A stretch of DNA of 64,000 bases, taken from NCBI RefSeq assembly GCF_900199435.1, contig NZ_OAML01000002.1, positions 310,001-374,000 on the forward strand, written 5' to 3'. Both the position numbers and the translations under genes were made by a program. The stretch is from Pygmaiobacter massiliensis (lineage in GTDB: Bacteria; Bacillota; Clostridia; Oscillospirales; Ruminococcaceae). Below, piece after piece: positions 9,325-18,077 of this stretch. Below the pieces are notes generated by a model. The model was given only the letters and a program-made list of their open reading frames with translations. It was not told the DNA's origin and ran no database searches. Every line of letters begins with the position of its first letter. The first letter of the stretch is position 1.

Positions 9325-10376
9325 TAAGCCTCATCCTCCGTTTGAGATTGCAACGCCTTTTTCAGGTTGCTGAAATCAAGATCCAATGACTTTACATTCT
9401 GTGGCTTTACAATACTGTCATCGGGATCTCGCAGAAACGTGATTCCTTTACTACCATTCAGCCAATCATTGTAAGCATACAACGATTTCCCTGTACTATT
9501 GGAAACGGCAACGCATGGTGTAGATGTAATATAGGAAAATATCATTCCGTGAAGTCTATCCGTAATTACAATTTCACATTCAGCAAACTCTTTTAACTTG
9601 CTTATTACAAGGCTCTCTCTGTACTCTCCTGCCACTGGCCGTTCCGTACCGACCGTTGTGTCAAATTTTCTTGTTTTCACCTTGTTTTCTGAAAGGTGTT
9701 CAATGATTTTCTTTGTCTGTTCAGGCGTTATCGTCTTTTCCTTATCATCACGCATACACACCCCGATTCCACTTCGGTTTTCAGCAGAAACAGTTCCATT
9801 CAAAGAAAAGACAATATCCGGGCACAACTCAATGCACGTTTCAGGAAACAACATTTCCATTTCTTGAAAGGACTTAGAGTCTCGTGCAAATATAATCAGA
9901 TTTTCATTCGCAGCATAGCTTTTTCGTGCTGCAACTATCTCATGCTTTCCATCCCTATCATTGCTAAAGTAGATTGACTGTGGAAAAACAACAATTCTAT
10001 TCTGTGGAAAAGCTTTAATAATCGTTCTTCGAATATACTCGTATCTCGGATATAGATTTCCCAGATTTCCGCCACCTTGAAGGACAATTAGATCGCCCGG
10101 CTTTATTGTTCTTTTTAGCCACGAAAGATATTGAATAACACTACCTTCTTGGAATTCGTAGATTTCTGCATTGGGGAAGGTATTACTACAGAATTTGCAG
10201 ATTGCGTATGCGATCGCTTGGTCTCCCAGATTTCCATAGGCTGGCGCATCCAAAAACCATATCTTCATTTTTCCGTCTGATGCGTTAATGTCAGCATTTT
10301 TTTGCAAAATGAATTCTTTTGCAAATCTGAGTTTTCCATATTGATCAATCGATAAGCCATCCAAAACTCTGCTCAT
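9324..10376 (-). CDS. Polysaccharide pyruvyl transferase family protein
   Basis: A CsaB/EpsO-type protein. It begins near KIWFLDAPAYGNLGDQAIAYAI, followed by GDLIVLQGGGNLGNLYPRYEY, IVVFPQSIYF, CPDIVFSL and the C-terminal VITDRLHGMIFSYI, the family's conserved DRLHG motif. Family members transfer pyruvate from phosphoenolpyruvate to a sugar as a ketal, giving acidic polysaccharide, or act as related galactofuranosyl-type transferases. The ATG at 10376 is chosen because GGGAG lies eight bases upstream; a TTG 15 bases earlier is less likely. It directly follows the intact radical SAM gene. Confidence 0.85.
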   Translation of the reverse strand: MSRVLDGLSIDQYGKLRFAKEFILQKNADINASDGKMKIWFLDAPAYGNLGDQAIAYAICKFCSNTFPNAEIYEFQEGSVIQYLSWLKRTIKPGDLIVLQGGGNLGNLYPRYEYIRRTIIKAFPQNRIVVFPQSIYFSNDRDGKHEIVAARKSYAANENLIIFARDSKSFQEMEMLFPETCIELCPDIVFSLNGTVSAENRSGIGVCMRDDKEKTITPEQTKKIIEHLSENKVKTRKFDTTVGTERPVAGEYRESLVISKLKEFAECEIVITDRLHGMIFSYITSTPCVAVSNSTGKSLYAYNDWLNGSKGITFLRDPDDSIVKPQNVKSLDLDFSNLKKALQSQTEDEA

Positions 10377-10392
10377 AATATCTCCCTTCAAT

Positions 10393-11538
10393 TTAGTACT
10401 TCTTCAACTTGTTAGTGATCTTTACCCTTAGCTTTTTGGGTGTATGCTGTCTAATCCAGCGGAAAGATCCTAACGCAACCGTATTGACAGCACCTTCGAC
10501 TGCCATTTTCCGATTAACAGCCTTTTCCTCTTTTTCAGTAAATACCGTATTGTTATCTTGTAATTTCCCGCTCAGGAACTTTTTCATGTCCGGTTGGAGC
10601 CATTCACTTCCATCATCACACACGCGGTTTCGCATGCAACTGTATGTTGGAGTGTCCAACGCAGGGATATCACCCAATGTAAGCCATACATGAGAGTTAT
10701 GACAGTGTGGCTCTGTGCAGTGTGTCCCAATCGCTTCCCACTTAATGGGTTTATCTAAGTCCTTAAAAATATTCTGAATATACTTTCCACAATAGCACTG
10801 TCTGAGAATTCCCGTACCAAGATTCAGTGTTGCTGTCCAATACCCTGCATAGCAGAATTCTTTCCGCTTGACATTAAATGTGGACATTTTAAACCTGAAC
10901 AATTCAGAATCAAAGCTTCCCCATGTTTTGATATAATCTTCTCGGCTCAAACTTGTAAGAATCGGAAGATCCGGATCTGTTTCCTTGCGTGCCACAGTAA
11001 TGTGGCACAACGCTCCCACTTGTTCTATGCACATTTTTTTAATATCATCAATATAGGGAATGGTTTCATCATTTGGTGTCAACTCTACCGAGAATGAACA
11101 TCCTGCATTCTTCATTCGATGGACATTATCCCAAAAGGCATCAAATTTATTTAAGCGGCGCAATTCCGTATAGGGGAACGAAAATTTAAAGAGCAAACGT
11201 TTTCTAAATTCTTTTGGAAAGTCACAGATTTCCTCGAAGCGTTTAGTCACAGTACCATTTGTGACGACTGCCAGATAGTGTCCTTGAGCCAACAATTCAT
11301 ACAGGACATCTGTCATCTGCGGAGGCAATAGCGTTTCACCGCCGCCACAAAGGTTGAAGTGGCACACACCTCCAAGCCGTTCTTTCGAGAGCGCTTTCCC
11401 CATAGTTTTTGCATCGTACATAAAATATGGCAATGCCGCGAGGAACTTATCCTCTTGCGCAATGTAGCAATACGGACACCGAAGATTGCATGTCTGCACC
11501 GGTACAGCGATATCAATAAAACGTTTGATCTTATCCAT
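10393..11538 (-). CDS. Radical SAM protein with SPASM-like cysteine-rich C-terminus (copy 1, intact)
   Basis: A 381-residue radical SAM enzyme. The cluster motif is CNLRCPYC (Cys17, Cys21, Cys24), followed by LCGGGETLLPP (the GGE motif that contacts SAM) and a partial TIM barrel. After NVKRKEFCYAGYW a second cysteine set appears, including RQCYCGKY, GTHCTEPHCHNSH and MRNRVC, as in SPASM/twitch domains that hold auxiliary [4Fe-4S] clusters. The neighbour upstream is a deacetylase-like gene and then a paralogue (12312-13399). The substrate is unknown; because the gene sits in a capsule locus, a sugar, lipid-linked sugar or small peptide is possible. ATG at 11538 is preferred (AGAGGAAAG upstream). 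Confidence 0.87.
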   Translation of the reverse strand: MDKIKRFIDIAVPVQTCNLRCPYCYIAQEDKFLAALPYFMYDAKTMGKALSKERLGGVCHFNLCGGGETLLPPQMTDVLYELLAQGHYLAVVTNGTVTKRFEEICDFPKEFRKRLLFKFSFPYTELRRLNKFDAFWDNVHRMKNAGCSFSVELTPNDETIPYIDDIKKMCIEQVGALCHITVARKETDPDLPILTSLSREDYIKTWGSFDSELFRFKMSTFNVKRKEFCYAGYWTATLNLGTGILRQCYCGKYIQNIFKDLDKPIKWEAIGTHCTEPHCHNSHVWLTLGDIPALDTPTYSCMRNRVCDDGSEWLQPDMKKFLSGKLQDNNTVFTEKEEKAVNRKMAVEGAVNTVALGSFRWIRQHTPKKLRVKITNKLKKY

Positions 11539-11551
11539 TTTCTTTCCTCTT

Positions 11552-12291
11552 TCAGTAGTCAAATTCAATATCTTTTGGCAGTCGTCTCAAAACAGCCTCA
11601 AGTTTTTGTATCTCACGATACCTTTGGAACGGTTTTTCATGGGCAAAGATTATCAGTCTTTCTTTATATCTTAAACTGCATAATCTCCTAAAGCAGAACC
11701 TTTCAAGCCGCATATCCGTTAGCGTGTAGTTCATGCCATTCTGATTGTGCCCCCCGCATATAATTCGAAGGGTATGCCATAACTCAATCGTCCGTCATCA
11801 GCACACAGCAGCTCTCTGACTCCCGATTCGTTCATCGCACAAATCAATGAATTTTCAGCGGCAAACTCATGAAGCCGACAAGTTTTCGATATTAAGCCAC
11901 TTTCGCATAAACATTTCTGAAATCTGCGATATGAATTAACCTCGATTTTTCCATCCACGCGAGCATGATAGCCCACGGACAGCCAGCTTTTACAGCTTTT
12001 TATCTCTCGAATGACGGATGGTGTCATCGTTAGATTCTCGTCTTCAAACAAGTACAATGAAAATTTGGCATTATAATCGGTATTTAATTTTTTGAGACTA
12101 CTGAAAAAAGAGTTTTCAAAAATGGAATTATAATTGTTTTTAATTATTTCAACGAAAGATTCAGGCACATCATCAAAACTAATATGCACTTTCTTTACAG
12201 TCATTGGGACGAACAAGTTTTGAATAAGAACAGTATCTACAGCATTTAAGACAAGATGCCCCGCTGTGACTAACCGATTCTTTATTCCCAT
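11552..12291 (-). pseudogene. Polysaccharide-deacetylase-like protein, frameshifted into two ORFs
   Basis: Two overlapping reading frames cover this stretch: 186 residues (to 11731) and 60 residues (from 11734). The first has the NodB-like VHISFDDVPESF near residues 35-46 with the paired aspartates. The second supplies TDMRLERF and IIFAHEKPFQRY, which look like the end of the same domain with a metal-binding-type histidine. One extra G in the G6 run (minus strand, 11750-11755) joins both into one continuous protein of about 245 residues reading GGHNQNGMNYTL across the join. I therefore treat it as one gene with a -1 frameshift, either decayed, phase variable or a read error. It lies between two radical SAM genes. 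Confidence 0.65.
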
Positions 12292-12311
12292 TATTCTTTC
12301 CTTTCCTCAAA

Positions 12312-13399
12312 TCATCTCCTTCTAAATCCTTTTACCGTTCGAACTCCAAATCTTAGGAGGTCGTCATAAACTCCAACAATGTTACTTTCCAGTTTCTTCG
12401 TCAGGGCATACTTCTCGTTGGAGTCGTATAACCGCCCTGATAGGAATTCCTTCATATCCTCTGTGTGCCATCCCGCTTCCTCACGGTTTCGCAATTCCGC
12501 ATACGATGGAGTCTCAATTTCTGGAATAACACCGAGCGACATAAAGTGACTGGAATTCATGCAAAATGGTGAACCGCAATGAGTTACCATCGCTAAAAAG
12601 CGAATAGGCTCATCCGGGTTCTTGAATATATCCTGAAACACGTATGAACTATAGCAACGTCTTAATCGCCCATTAGATAGATCAAGATTTCCAGCCCAAT
12701 CTCCCGCATAGCAGAACTCTTTTCGCTTCACATTAAAGTTCTTCATTGTAAAGCGAAATTGTGGAGAATCAAATTCTTCCCCATACTTTTGATATTCAGC
12801 TTCAGTATGTTCTGTTAGCAACTCGATTTTCTGTAAGACTTTTTCTTCCTTGCGAGTCGCTGCCACCTGAGGTTTTTCTCCTACTCGTTCAATACATATA
12901 TCTTCAATTTCTTGGAGATACGGAATATATTCATCGCACAGGTTGATCTGCACCATAATAGATGCACCCGCTGCACGAACCATATTGACATTGTCGAAAA
13001 AAGTATTTAGAAGGCCAAGTCGTTTTAATTCCAAATAGTGAAGTGAAAAGGCAAAATGAAGATGCGAAACATACTCCCCTGCTTTTTCAACTATTTCCTT
13101 CAGTCTTTTTTCAATTGTCCCATTCGTGATAATATTCACATAATGGCCATTTTTCAAAATGCTATATGTGATATCTGCAATTTCATTCTGTAAAGTTGTT
13201 TCACCTGCACCGCAGATTGAAAAGTACGTTACCACCCCCAGCGATTTTTAGAGATGGCACGGTCAATTTGCTCAGGAGTGTACTTCAACTCCGCTTGCTT
13301 CATTTTTCGATTATTTCTTTGGATCACATAGCAATAACTACATTTTAAATTACATGCAGTTACTGGCAATAAGCACTCAACAAATCGCTTAATGGGCAT
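12312..13399 (-). pseudogene. Radical SAM protein (copy 2) with frameshift after the cluster motif
   Basis: The ATG at 13399 (GAGGAG upstream) opens MPIKRFVECLLPVTACNLKCSYC, with cluster cysteines at 16, 20 and 23, but the frame ends about 57 residues later. The rest of the enzyme (ICGAGETTLQ, NVKRKEFCYAGDW, LRRCYSSYVF, THCGSPFCMNSS) is open from 13235 in another frame. One added G in the G5 run (minus strand, 13235-13239) restores a full protein of about 360 residues aligned end to end with copy 1 at 10393-11538. As read, the cluster-binding part and the barrel are separated, so the product is inactive unless slippage occurs. Confidence 0.75.
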
Positions 13400-13411
13400 T
13401 ATTTATTCTCC

Positions 13412-14257
13412 TCATTTCCTCAGCACTTTCTCAAACACAAACTTCCGCATCCAGTTTGGAGCCAACGCCGACCCATTGCGAATCATGCAACTTTTAATGT
13501 ACTGGCTGTTTCCAATAAAGCCCTTGTCCTTCATGTACTTGAACAGTCTCGCCTGTGTTTTAGCATACTTCCAACCTGCTCGTCTCAAATACATCTCAGA
13601 ACCAGCCCTCATATGCAGCAGTGGCTCTTGAATGTTGTAGCCTTGATATCCGGCCAGCAGCATCCGCAGCCAAAGGTAATAGTCCTCCAATAGATAGAAA
13701 TCCTGATAGGAACCAGCCGCCTCGACCGCCAATTTCTTGTACATCACACAAGGGTGATTGAACGGATTGCGCTTCTTCGCAAACTCCACAATCGCCGCAT
13801 TGGTTTCAGGCGGAACACGCATCGCATCCACAACCTCTGGATTAGTTGTAAATTCCTCTACGACACCGGAGCAGATGCTCACTTCCGGATGTAAGTTAAA
13901 AACAGTAATCTGCTTTTCGCAGCGATTGGGATAAGCAATATCATCACTATCCATCCGGGCGACCAACTCATTCTTGCAATGATTGATACCCTCATTCAGA
14001 GCATTGCCAAGGCCTCCGTTCTTCGCCAGCCGGACGACATTCAAGGTATCGCCCATCTCCTGCTGCTTTACTGCAATCACGGCATCCAGCTCTGGATTCA
14101 GCGGGCCATCGCACACCAACACAAAATCACCTGTGGGCAGAGTTTGCTCTTGAATGCTCTCGATTGCCTGCCTCAAATACTCTGGTTTCTCTTTTTGGTA
14201 GACGGACATGAGAATCGAGTATCCTTCGTATTCACTCATACTCATCAGCGCTAACAT
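13412..14257 (-). CDS. GT2-family glycosyltransferase
   Basis: An inverting GT-A glycosyltransferase. It has YSILMSVYQKEKPEYLRQAIESI at its start, FVLVCDGPLNPELD, a nucleotide-binding VARMDSDDIAYPNRCEKQI containing the DxD-like motif, and EDYYLWLRML as catalytic-base region. Length is about 280 residues. The longest open frame starts at 14323, but GGGAGG lies just before the ATG at 14257, and a further in-frame ATG exists at 14245. The N-terminal extension of the longer frame lacks homology-like features. It follows the initiating sugar transferase, so it probably adds the second sugar. Confidence 0.85.
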   Translation of the reverse strand: MLALMSMSEYEGYSILMSVYQKEKPEYLRQAIESIQEQTLPTGDFVLVCDGPLNPELDAVIAVKQQEMGDTLNVVRLAKNGGLGNALNEGINHCKNELVARMDSDDIAYPNRCEKQITVFNLHPEVSICSGVVEEFTTNPEVVDAMRVPPETNAAIVEFAKKRNPFNHPCVMYKKLAVEAAGSYQDFYLLEDYYLWLRMLLAGYQGYNIQEPLLHMRAGSEMYLRRAGWKYAKTQARLFKYMKDKGFIGNSQYIKSCMIRNGSALAPNWMRKFVFEKVLRK

Positions 14258-14326
14258 TTCCCTCCCACAAAAAACGGTACTCCTCAATCTGAAGAAGTTT
14301 GAGCCGTTTGTACCCCATTTCAATTT

Positions 14327-15679
14327 TTATTCACTCATAGCCGTGGTCTTTCCCTCTGCTACCCCTTCTGTGCTATCCGGCACAAACAGAATCTTCACTG
14401 TCGCCAGCATAATTTTCAAATCCTCAATAATGCTGGGGTGGGCTATGTACATCAAATCCATTTGGAGTTTGTCATACGGTGTCGTATTATATTTTCCATA
14501 CACCTGCGCGTAGCCGGTCAAGCCTGCTTTCGCCTGCAAGCGGAGAGAAAACTCAGGCATTTCCTCACAGTATTGGGCTGCGATTTCAGGGCGCTCAGGT
14601 CTGGGGCCGACGATTGACAATGAACCGACAAGAATATTAAACAGCTGAGGTAACTCATCAATGCGGCACTTACGGATAAACTTTCCTACCGGGGTAATGC
14701 GGTCGTCCTTATCGCCAGTACTAAGACGTGCTACGCCGTCTTTTTCTGCATCAATTTGCATGCTACGGAACTTCAGAATTTTAAAAGGCCTTCCGTCCTT
14801 TCCAAGACGGATTTGTTTGTATAGCACGGGTTTTCTGTCGTATCCATAAATCGCTAAAGCCGTAACCAGCATAATAGGACTGGTAATGACAATTGCAACC
14901 AGAGAGAGGATAATATCCATTGTACGTTTGGTAAACAGATATTCCGGCTGTGCCATATAGCGCCCCACCTGCAAAATGGGCAGATGGAACATGTGCATGG
15001 GACGCGCGCCAGACATGATCGCATCGCCCACGCGCGGAATGACGAACACATTGATATCGTTTGCGATGCAGTATTTTAAGATTACATTGCGGTCATGACT
15101 ATGTATGCCGCTTAGGAAAACGACCTTCATTTGCGCAAGCATATCCAAATTTTGCAGGCATTCTGACACATTGGCCGTAAGCTGAACATTATACTTTTTG
15201 TCCATGCCATATTCATCGATGAGCTTTAGCAAGCCGCGTCGCTCGTCATAAATGATGGCCGTTGGTTGCGGTGGGGAGGTTCGGAAATACCAATGGTTTG
15301 CCAAGAGCGCCCATGCAGTCGCCAACAAAATCTGCCCCACAAATGCAGCAAGACCCGGCAGAATATTCGGAAGATGCTTTGACAACAGCCAAATCACAAT
15401 GTACATAATTCCATCGCAGACTGCCGCTGCCAAAGTCTGCGCATAAATGATCTCCGAAATGCGCTGAGTCGACATCCAGAAGGCATCATACACGCGGCCA
15501 ATCATGATATACAAAATGAAATACAACGCCACAATCAGCATGTTACCCTTTGCGTAGTAAGGCGATGACACTCTGTTTGCATAGTAGCAGTACCAGCACA
15601 AAAAGAACGGCAATGTAATCATGCACACATTGATTATCTTGACAATCCGCAAAGCCAAGTTGTGCTTAAACTCTGTCAT
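14327..15679 (-). CDS. Polyprenyl glycosylphosphotransferase (initiating sugar transferase)
   Basis: A 450-residue WbaP/WcaJ/EpsE-like protein that transfers a sugar phosphate to undecaprenyl phosphate and starts the repeat unit. Four membrane segments lie in residues 15-125, then a cytoplasmic CoA-binding-like domain with IIYDERRGLLKLIDEYG. The catalytic C-terminal domain follows: RTMDIILSLVAIVITSPIML, LYKQIRLGKDGRPFKILKFRSM, RKCRIDELPQLFNIL, VGPRPERPE and LTGYAQVYGKYNT. All usual catalytic Asp-Glu residues are present. GGAGAAGGAGA precedes the ATG. A truncated paralogue lies directly upstream, so this copy must carry the function. Confidence 0.92.
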   Translation of the reverse strand: MTEFKHNLALRIVKIINVCMITLPFFLCWYCYYANRVSSPYYAKGNMLIVALYFILYIMIGRVYDAFWMSTQRISEIIYAQTLAAAVCDGIMYIVIWLLSKHLPNILPGLAAFVGQILLATAWALLANHWYFRTSPPQPTAIIYDERRGLLKLIDEYGMDKKYNVQLTANVSECLQNLDMLAQMKVVFLSGIHSHDRNVILKYCIANDINVFVIPRVGDAIMSGARPMHMFHLPILQVGRYMAQPEYLFTKRTMDIILSLVAIVITSPIMLVTALAIYGYDRKPVLYKQIRLGKDGRPFKILKFRSMQIDAEKDGVARLSTGDKDDRITPVGKFIRKCRIDELPQLFNILVGSLSIVGPRPERPEIAAQYCEEMPEFSLRLQAKAGLTGYAQVYGKYNTTPYDKLQMDLMYIAHPSIIEDLKIMLATVKILFVPDSTEGVAEGKTTAMSE

Positions 15680-15689
15680 TTGATTTTCT

Positions 15690-15944
15690 CCTTCTCCCCC
15701 ACGACAAATAGCTTGTATCGAACAGCATCCGACACAGGCTCAAGTCTTACCTCCCTATTCAATTTCTCAGCTCAATTTGATTGGGTCAAAATGGAGCAAG
15801 CAGGAACTACGCACTATCATGCAGATTCGCTCGCTTGACCATCCTAGACATTCAAATTGAAGAAATCAAAAGAAAAGCAGGACTCAAGCCATCGAAAATA
15901 CGCATAACTGCGATGATTTCTTGGTTGTCCCTATTATATCCCCA
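15690..15944. other. Unrelated sequence replacing the end of the truncated sugar transferase
   Basis: About 250 bases between the breakpoint in the truncated sugar transferase and the start of the intact one. No gene is recognised. The minus strand contains a TATAAT-like box close to the breakpoint (in GGGGATATAATAGGG), but no matching -35 is clear. A short open stretch (RDNQEIIAVMRIFDG) is not recognised. The last part carries the ribosome site of the intact downstream gene. Confidence 0.4.
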
Positions 15945-16827
15945 GCACCGCCGTCCTCCAGCTTAATTGCAAGTGCGGCTATCAGCATGATGGGTGAGGT
16001 CAAAATCAGCATGAGCAAGCTGATAACAATATCGAGGGCGCGTTTCCCGAAATAGGTTTGTGCGTTTTTGAATGAACCGTTATATTCCATTAGCGGCGTA
16101 TCAATGAAGTGCTTTACATTGTAACCGCGAGCAACAATATCTTCGACGGTCAGTGTGACATAAAAGCGCTTACCTGTATTCACACAGTAATTCACAATCT
16201 TGCTGCGTTTTTCAAGTCGCATATCATAAATGAAGATTACAGGATAGTTTGCAATCTCAACTAACGTCTCGTTAATATCGTTTGATACTGGTATGCGCTC
16301 TTCAATTTCAAATAAGTGACCATAGGTTGCTTCCAGTTTTTTCGCAAATTCCTGTCCCTTGATTTGTTCGTGTCTGGTAATATCCGCATCGTAAATCAGC
16401 AGACAACGGCGCGGTTCTACATGAGCCAAAAAGTATTGCTTTGAACGCGTTGCCCAGAAAAATCCGATAACACTCTGAAGAATAACAATACCTGCACCAG
16501 GCAGCACGTTGATATATTGCCTTGCCACAAGACAGCCTGCTACATACAAAATCAAATCCGCAAAACCGATGGAGAGAAATTGTGAAAAAGCAGTTTCGCC
16601 AATCGCGTTGGAAGCAATCTTAAAAGCGCGATAAACCTGTCCAAACTTGATGTACAGAATCAACCAAATCACAATGACAAAAATGCTCTCAACTCGCGGT
16701 GCGTACGAAACACAATGTTGTTATAATAAAGTAGCCATATCACTTCAAACGCCGCCGTCATTAAGGCAGTGATTATCACGCTTGCTGTTCGCGTAATCGT
16801 TCTGTTTTCTTCAACCTTGTTCGACAT
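15945..16827 (-). pseudogene. Second initiating sugar transferase, frameshifted and lacking the catalytic domain
   Basis: An ATG at 16827 opens MSNKVEENRTITRTASVIIT and membrane segments. The frame then shifts at the AAA run 16708-16710: one extra base gives NNIVFSYAPRVESIF and joins the 262-residue frame that continues to IALDIVIS-like and AIKLEDGG. Homology to the intact neighbour then stops near 15945, exactly where the catalytic KQIR/FRSM/DELPQ/PRPE part should begin. Downstream comes unrelated sequence of roughly 250 bases. The gene has thus lost its active site and probably its frame. It is the first gene after the structured leader RNA. Confidence 0.75.
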
Positions 16828-16885
16828 CTCTCAGAATCCCCCACGCAAATCCTAATCTGCATAAACTCTAATCATTCACAAACAC

Positions 16886-17110
16886 AAAAAATAGCCCATG
16901 CCGAAATATTATTAGGCATGGGCTTAAGTCGTACTTTCTCGTTTGCGTTTCTCGCCATTGGATTGGTCACGATAAATAGTCGAAATCCATTTTGTGCTTT
17001 GCGACACAGTCGCTCGCATTTGCCGAAATATTAAAGCAGAGAAACTCGAGAGTTAGTATGACTTAAGCCGACGAAACACCACATTATCATGTGGATTGCG
17101 GTTTCTTTAT
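16886..17110 (-). ncRNA. Structured leader RNA with intrinsic terminator upstream of the sugar transferase genes
   Basis: On the minus strand a 15-base closing helix (17055-17069 with 16921-16935, one mismatch) encloses several smaller helices: 17039-17045 with 16947-16953, 16984-16989 with 16959-16964, and the hairpin 17001-17013. Directly afterwards comes a perfect 10-bp terminator stem (16893-16902 with 16915-16924) followed by six T residues. Bases 16921-16924 belong to both the closing helix and the terminator, so the two compete, as in riboswitch expression platforms. The plus strand can also fold, and ends in a weaker hairpin (17079-17094) with T-rich tail. No known riboswitch consensus was recognised. 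The RNA call is inference from base pairing. Confidence 0.5.
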
Positions 17111-17214
17111 TTTATCTTTATCGCCTTTTAGCACATTTTAAAGTTTTAAAGTTCATTCGTGTGAATTTTATACAACGCTACATTACTGATTGATTCATTA
17201 TCTGCGTGAGGCTT

Positions 17215-18066
17215 TCAGAAGTTTCTCTGTGAGTAATACTTCTGAAATCTTTTGGTCTTGGTCGTAATGATGAACGCCGCTGCCAAAATTGTATTTATGA
17301 TTCCAAAATACAACACAGCTTGAAACACACTTGCAACATATTGAACTAAAAACACATAGGCTGACTTCGGCGACACATTGATTCGCTCAATTGGAAAAAA
17401 CATCTTTCCTGCCAATACAAGCAAAAAACAAAATGCGGCTGTTGCTATAAGCGCATAAACAATATCAGAAATTCTTTTTTCCCAATCACGCTCGGTTTTA
17501 AATAAAAGCAAAACTGTAAATATCGATGCCACGCTAAAAAATGCAAGAGAAGCGATTGCTAAGCGGTTAACCTTGGGAACCAGGGGTGCGATATAGCCTG
17601 ACATCATGACGCTGACATAGCTTTCATAATCCAGCCGGCAACCATCTGCCAGTTGATTCAGTCCTTCTTTTATATTTTCAGTTACGGTGATATTTCGCTT
17701 TTTCAGGTCAGTTTCAAAAGTTTTCAAAGCAGCATCTTTTATCTCGGGGTGTTGCAGCAACTCTCGCTCTCCCCGATAAAGGGAATCTACCGCTGCAAAC
17801 ATATCGGTTTGAATTTGCCCCTCAGAGATGAAACTGGTCATTACCTGCTTATCAAATCCACCGGCCGCACCATAGCTTTCATAGTTTTCTTTCAGCTCGG
17901 TGCATACCACTTGAGAAAATCCGCTTTTTAAAATTTGCGTTTTGCAAAAACTAGAATTGCATAATGTCATACCTACCACTGCACTACACATTAAAAGTGT
18001 CAGCATCAGTGATAAAAAATAAGAAAGAAAAAGAGAAAGCCTATTTTTTGCTTTTGTTTTATTCAT
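17215..18066 (-). CDS. Membrane protein of unknown function downstream of sortase
   Basis: A 283-residue protein with one N-terminal membrane segment (about residues 10-33), an extracytoplasmic region of about 130 residues and three C-terminal membrane segments. No known domain is recognised. It begins 11 bases after the sortase stop, so it is likely cotranscribed with sortase and the secreted protein. The topology (anchored outer domain, then a membrane bundle) would fit an accessory factor for sortase or wall assembly, but this is inference from position only. Confidence 0.7.
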   Translation of the reverse strand: MNKTKAKNRLSLFLSYFLSLMLTLLMCSAVVGMTLCNSSFCKTQILKSGFSQVVCTELKENYESYGAAGGFDKQVMTSFISEGQIQTDMFAAVDSLYRGERELLQHPEIKDAALKTFETDLKKRNITVTENIKEGLNQLADGCRLDYESYVSVMMSGYIAPLVPKVNRLAIASLAFFSVASIFTVLLLFKTERDWEKRISDIVYALIATAAFCFLLVLAGKMFFPIERINVSPKSAYVFLVQYVASVFQAVLYFGIINTILAAAFIITTKTKRFQKYYSQRNF

Positions 18067-18077
18067 GAATTTTCTTC

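Noticed and set aside
11552-11734. The 60-codon frame after the deacetylase-like ORF as a separate coupled gene.
   Set aside because: Its sequence continues the same domain once one G is added, so a frameshift explains it better than an ATGA-coupled small gene.
16886-17110. The leader as a cyclic di-GMP riboswitch, because of GTCGCAAAGC resembling the conserved GACGCAAAGC.
   Set aside because: The tetraloop hairpin, the CCGGCCTAA segment and the receptor are missing, so the similarity is too short.
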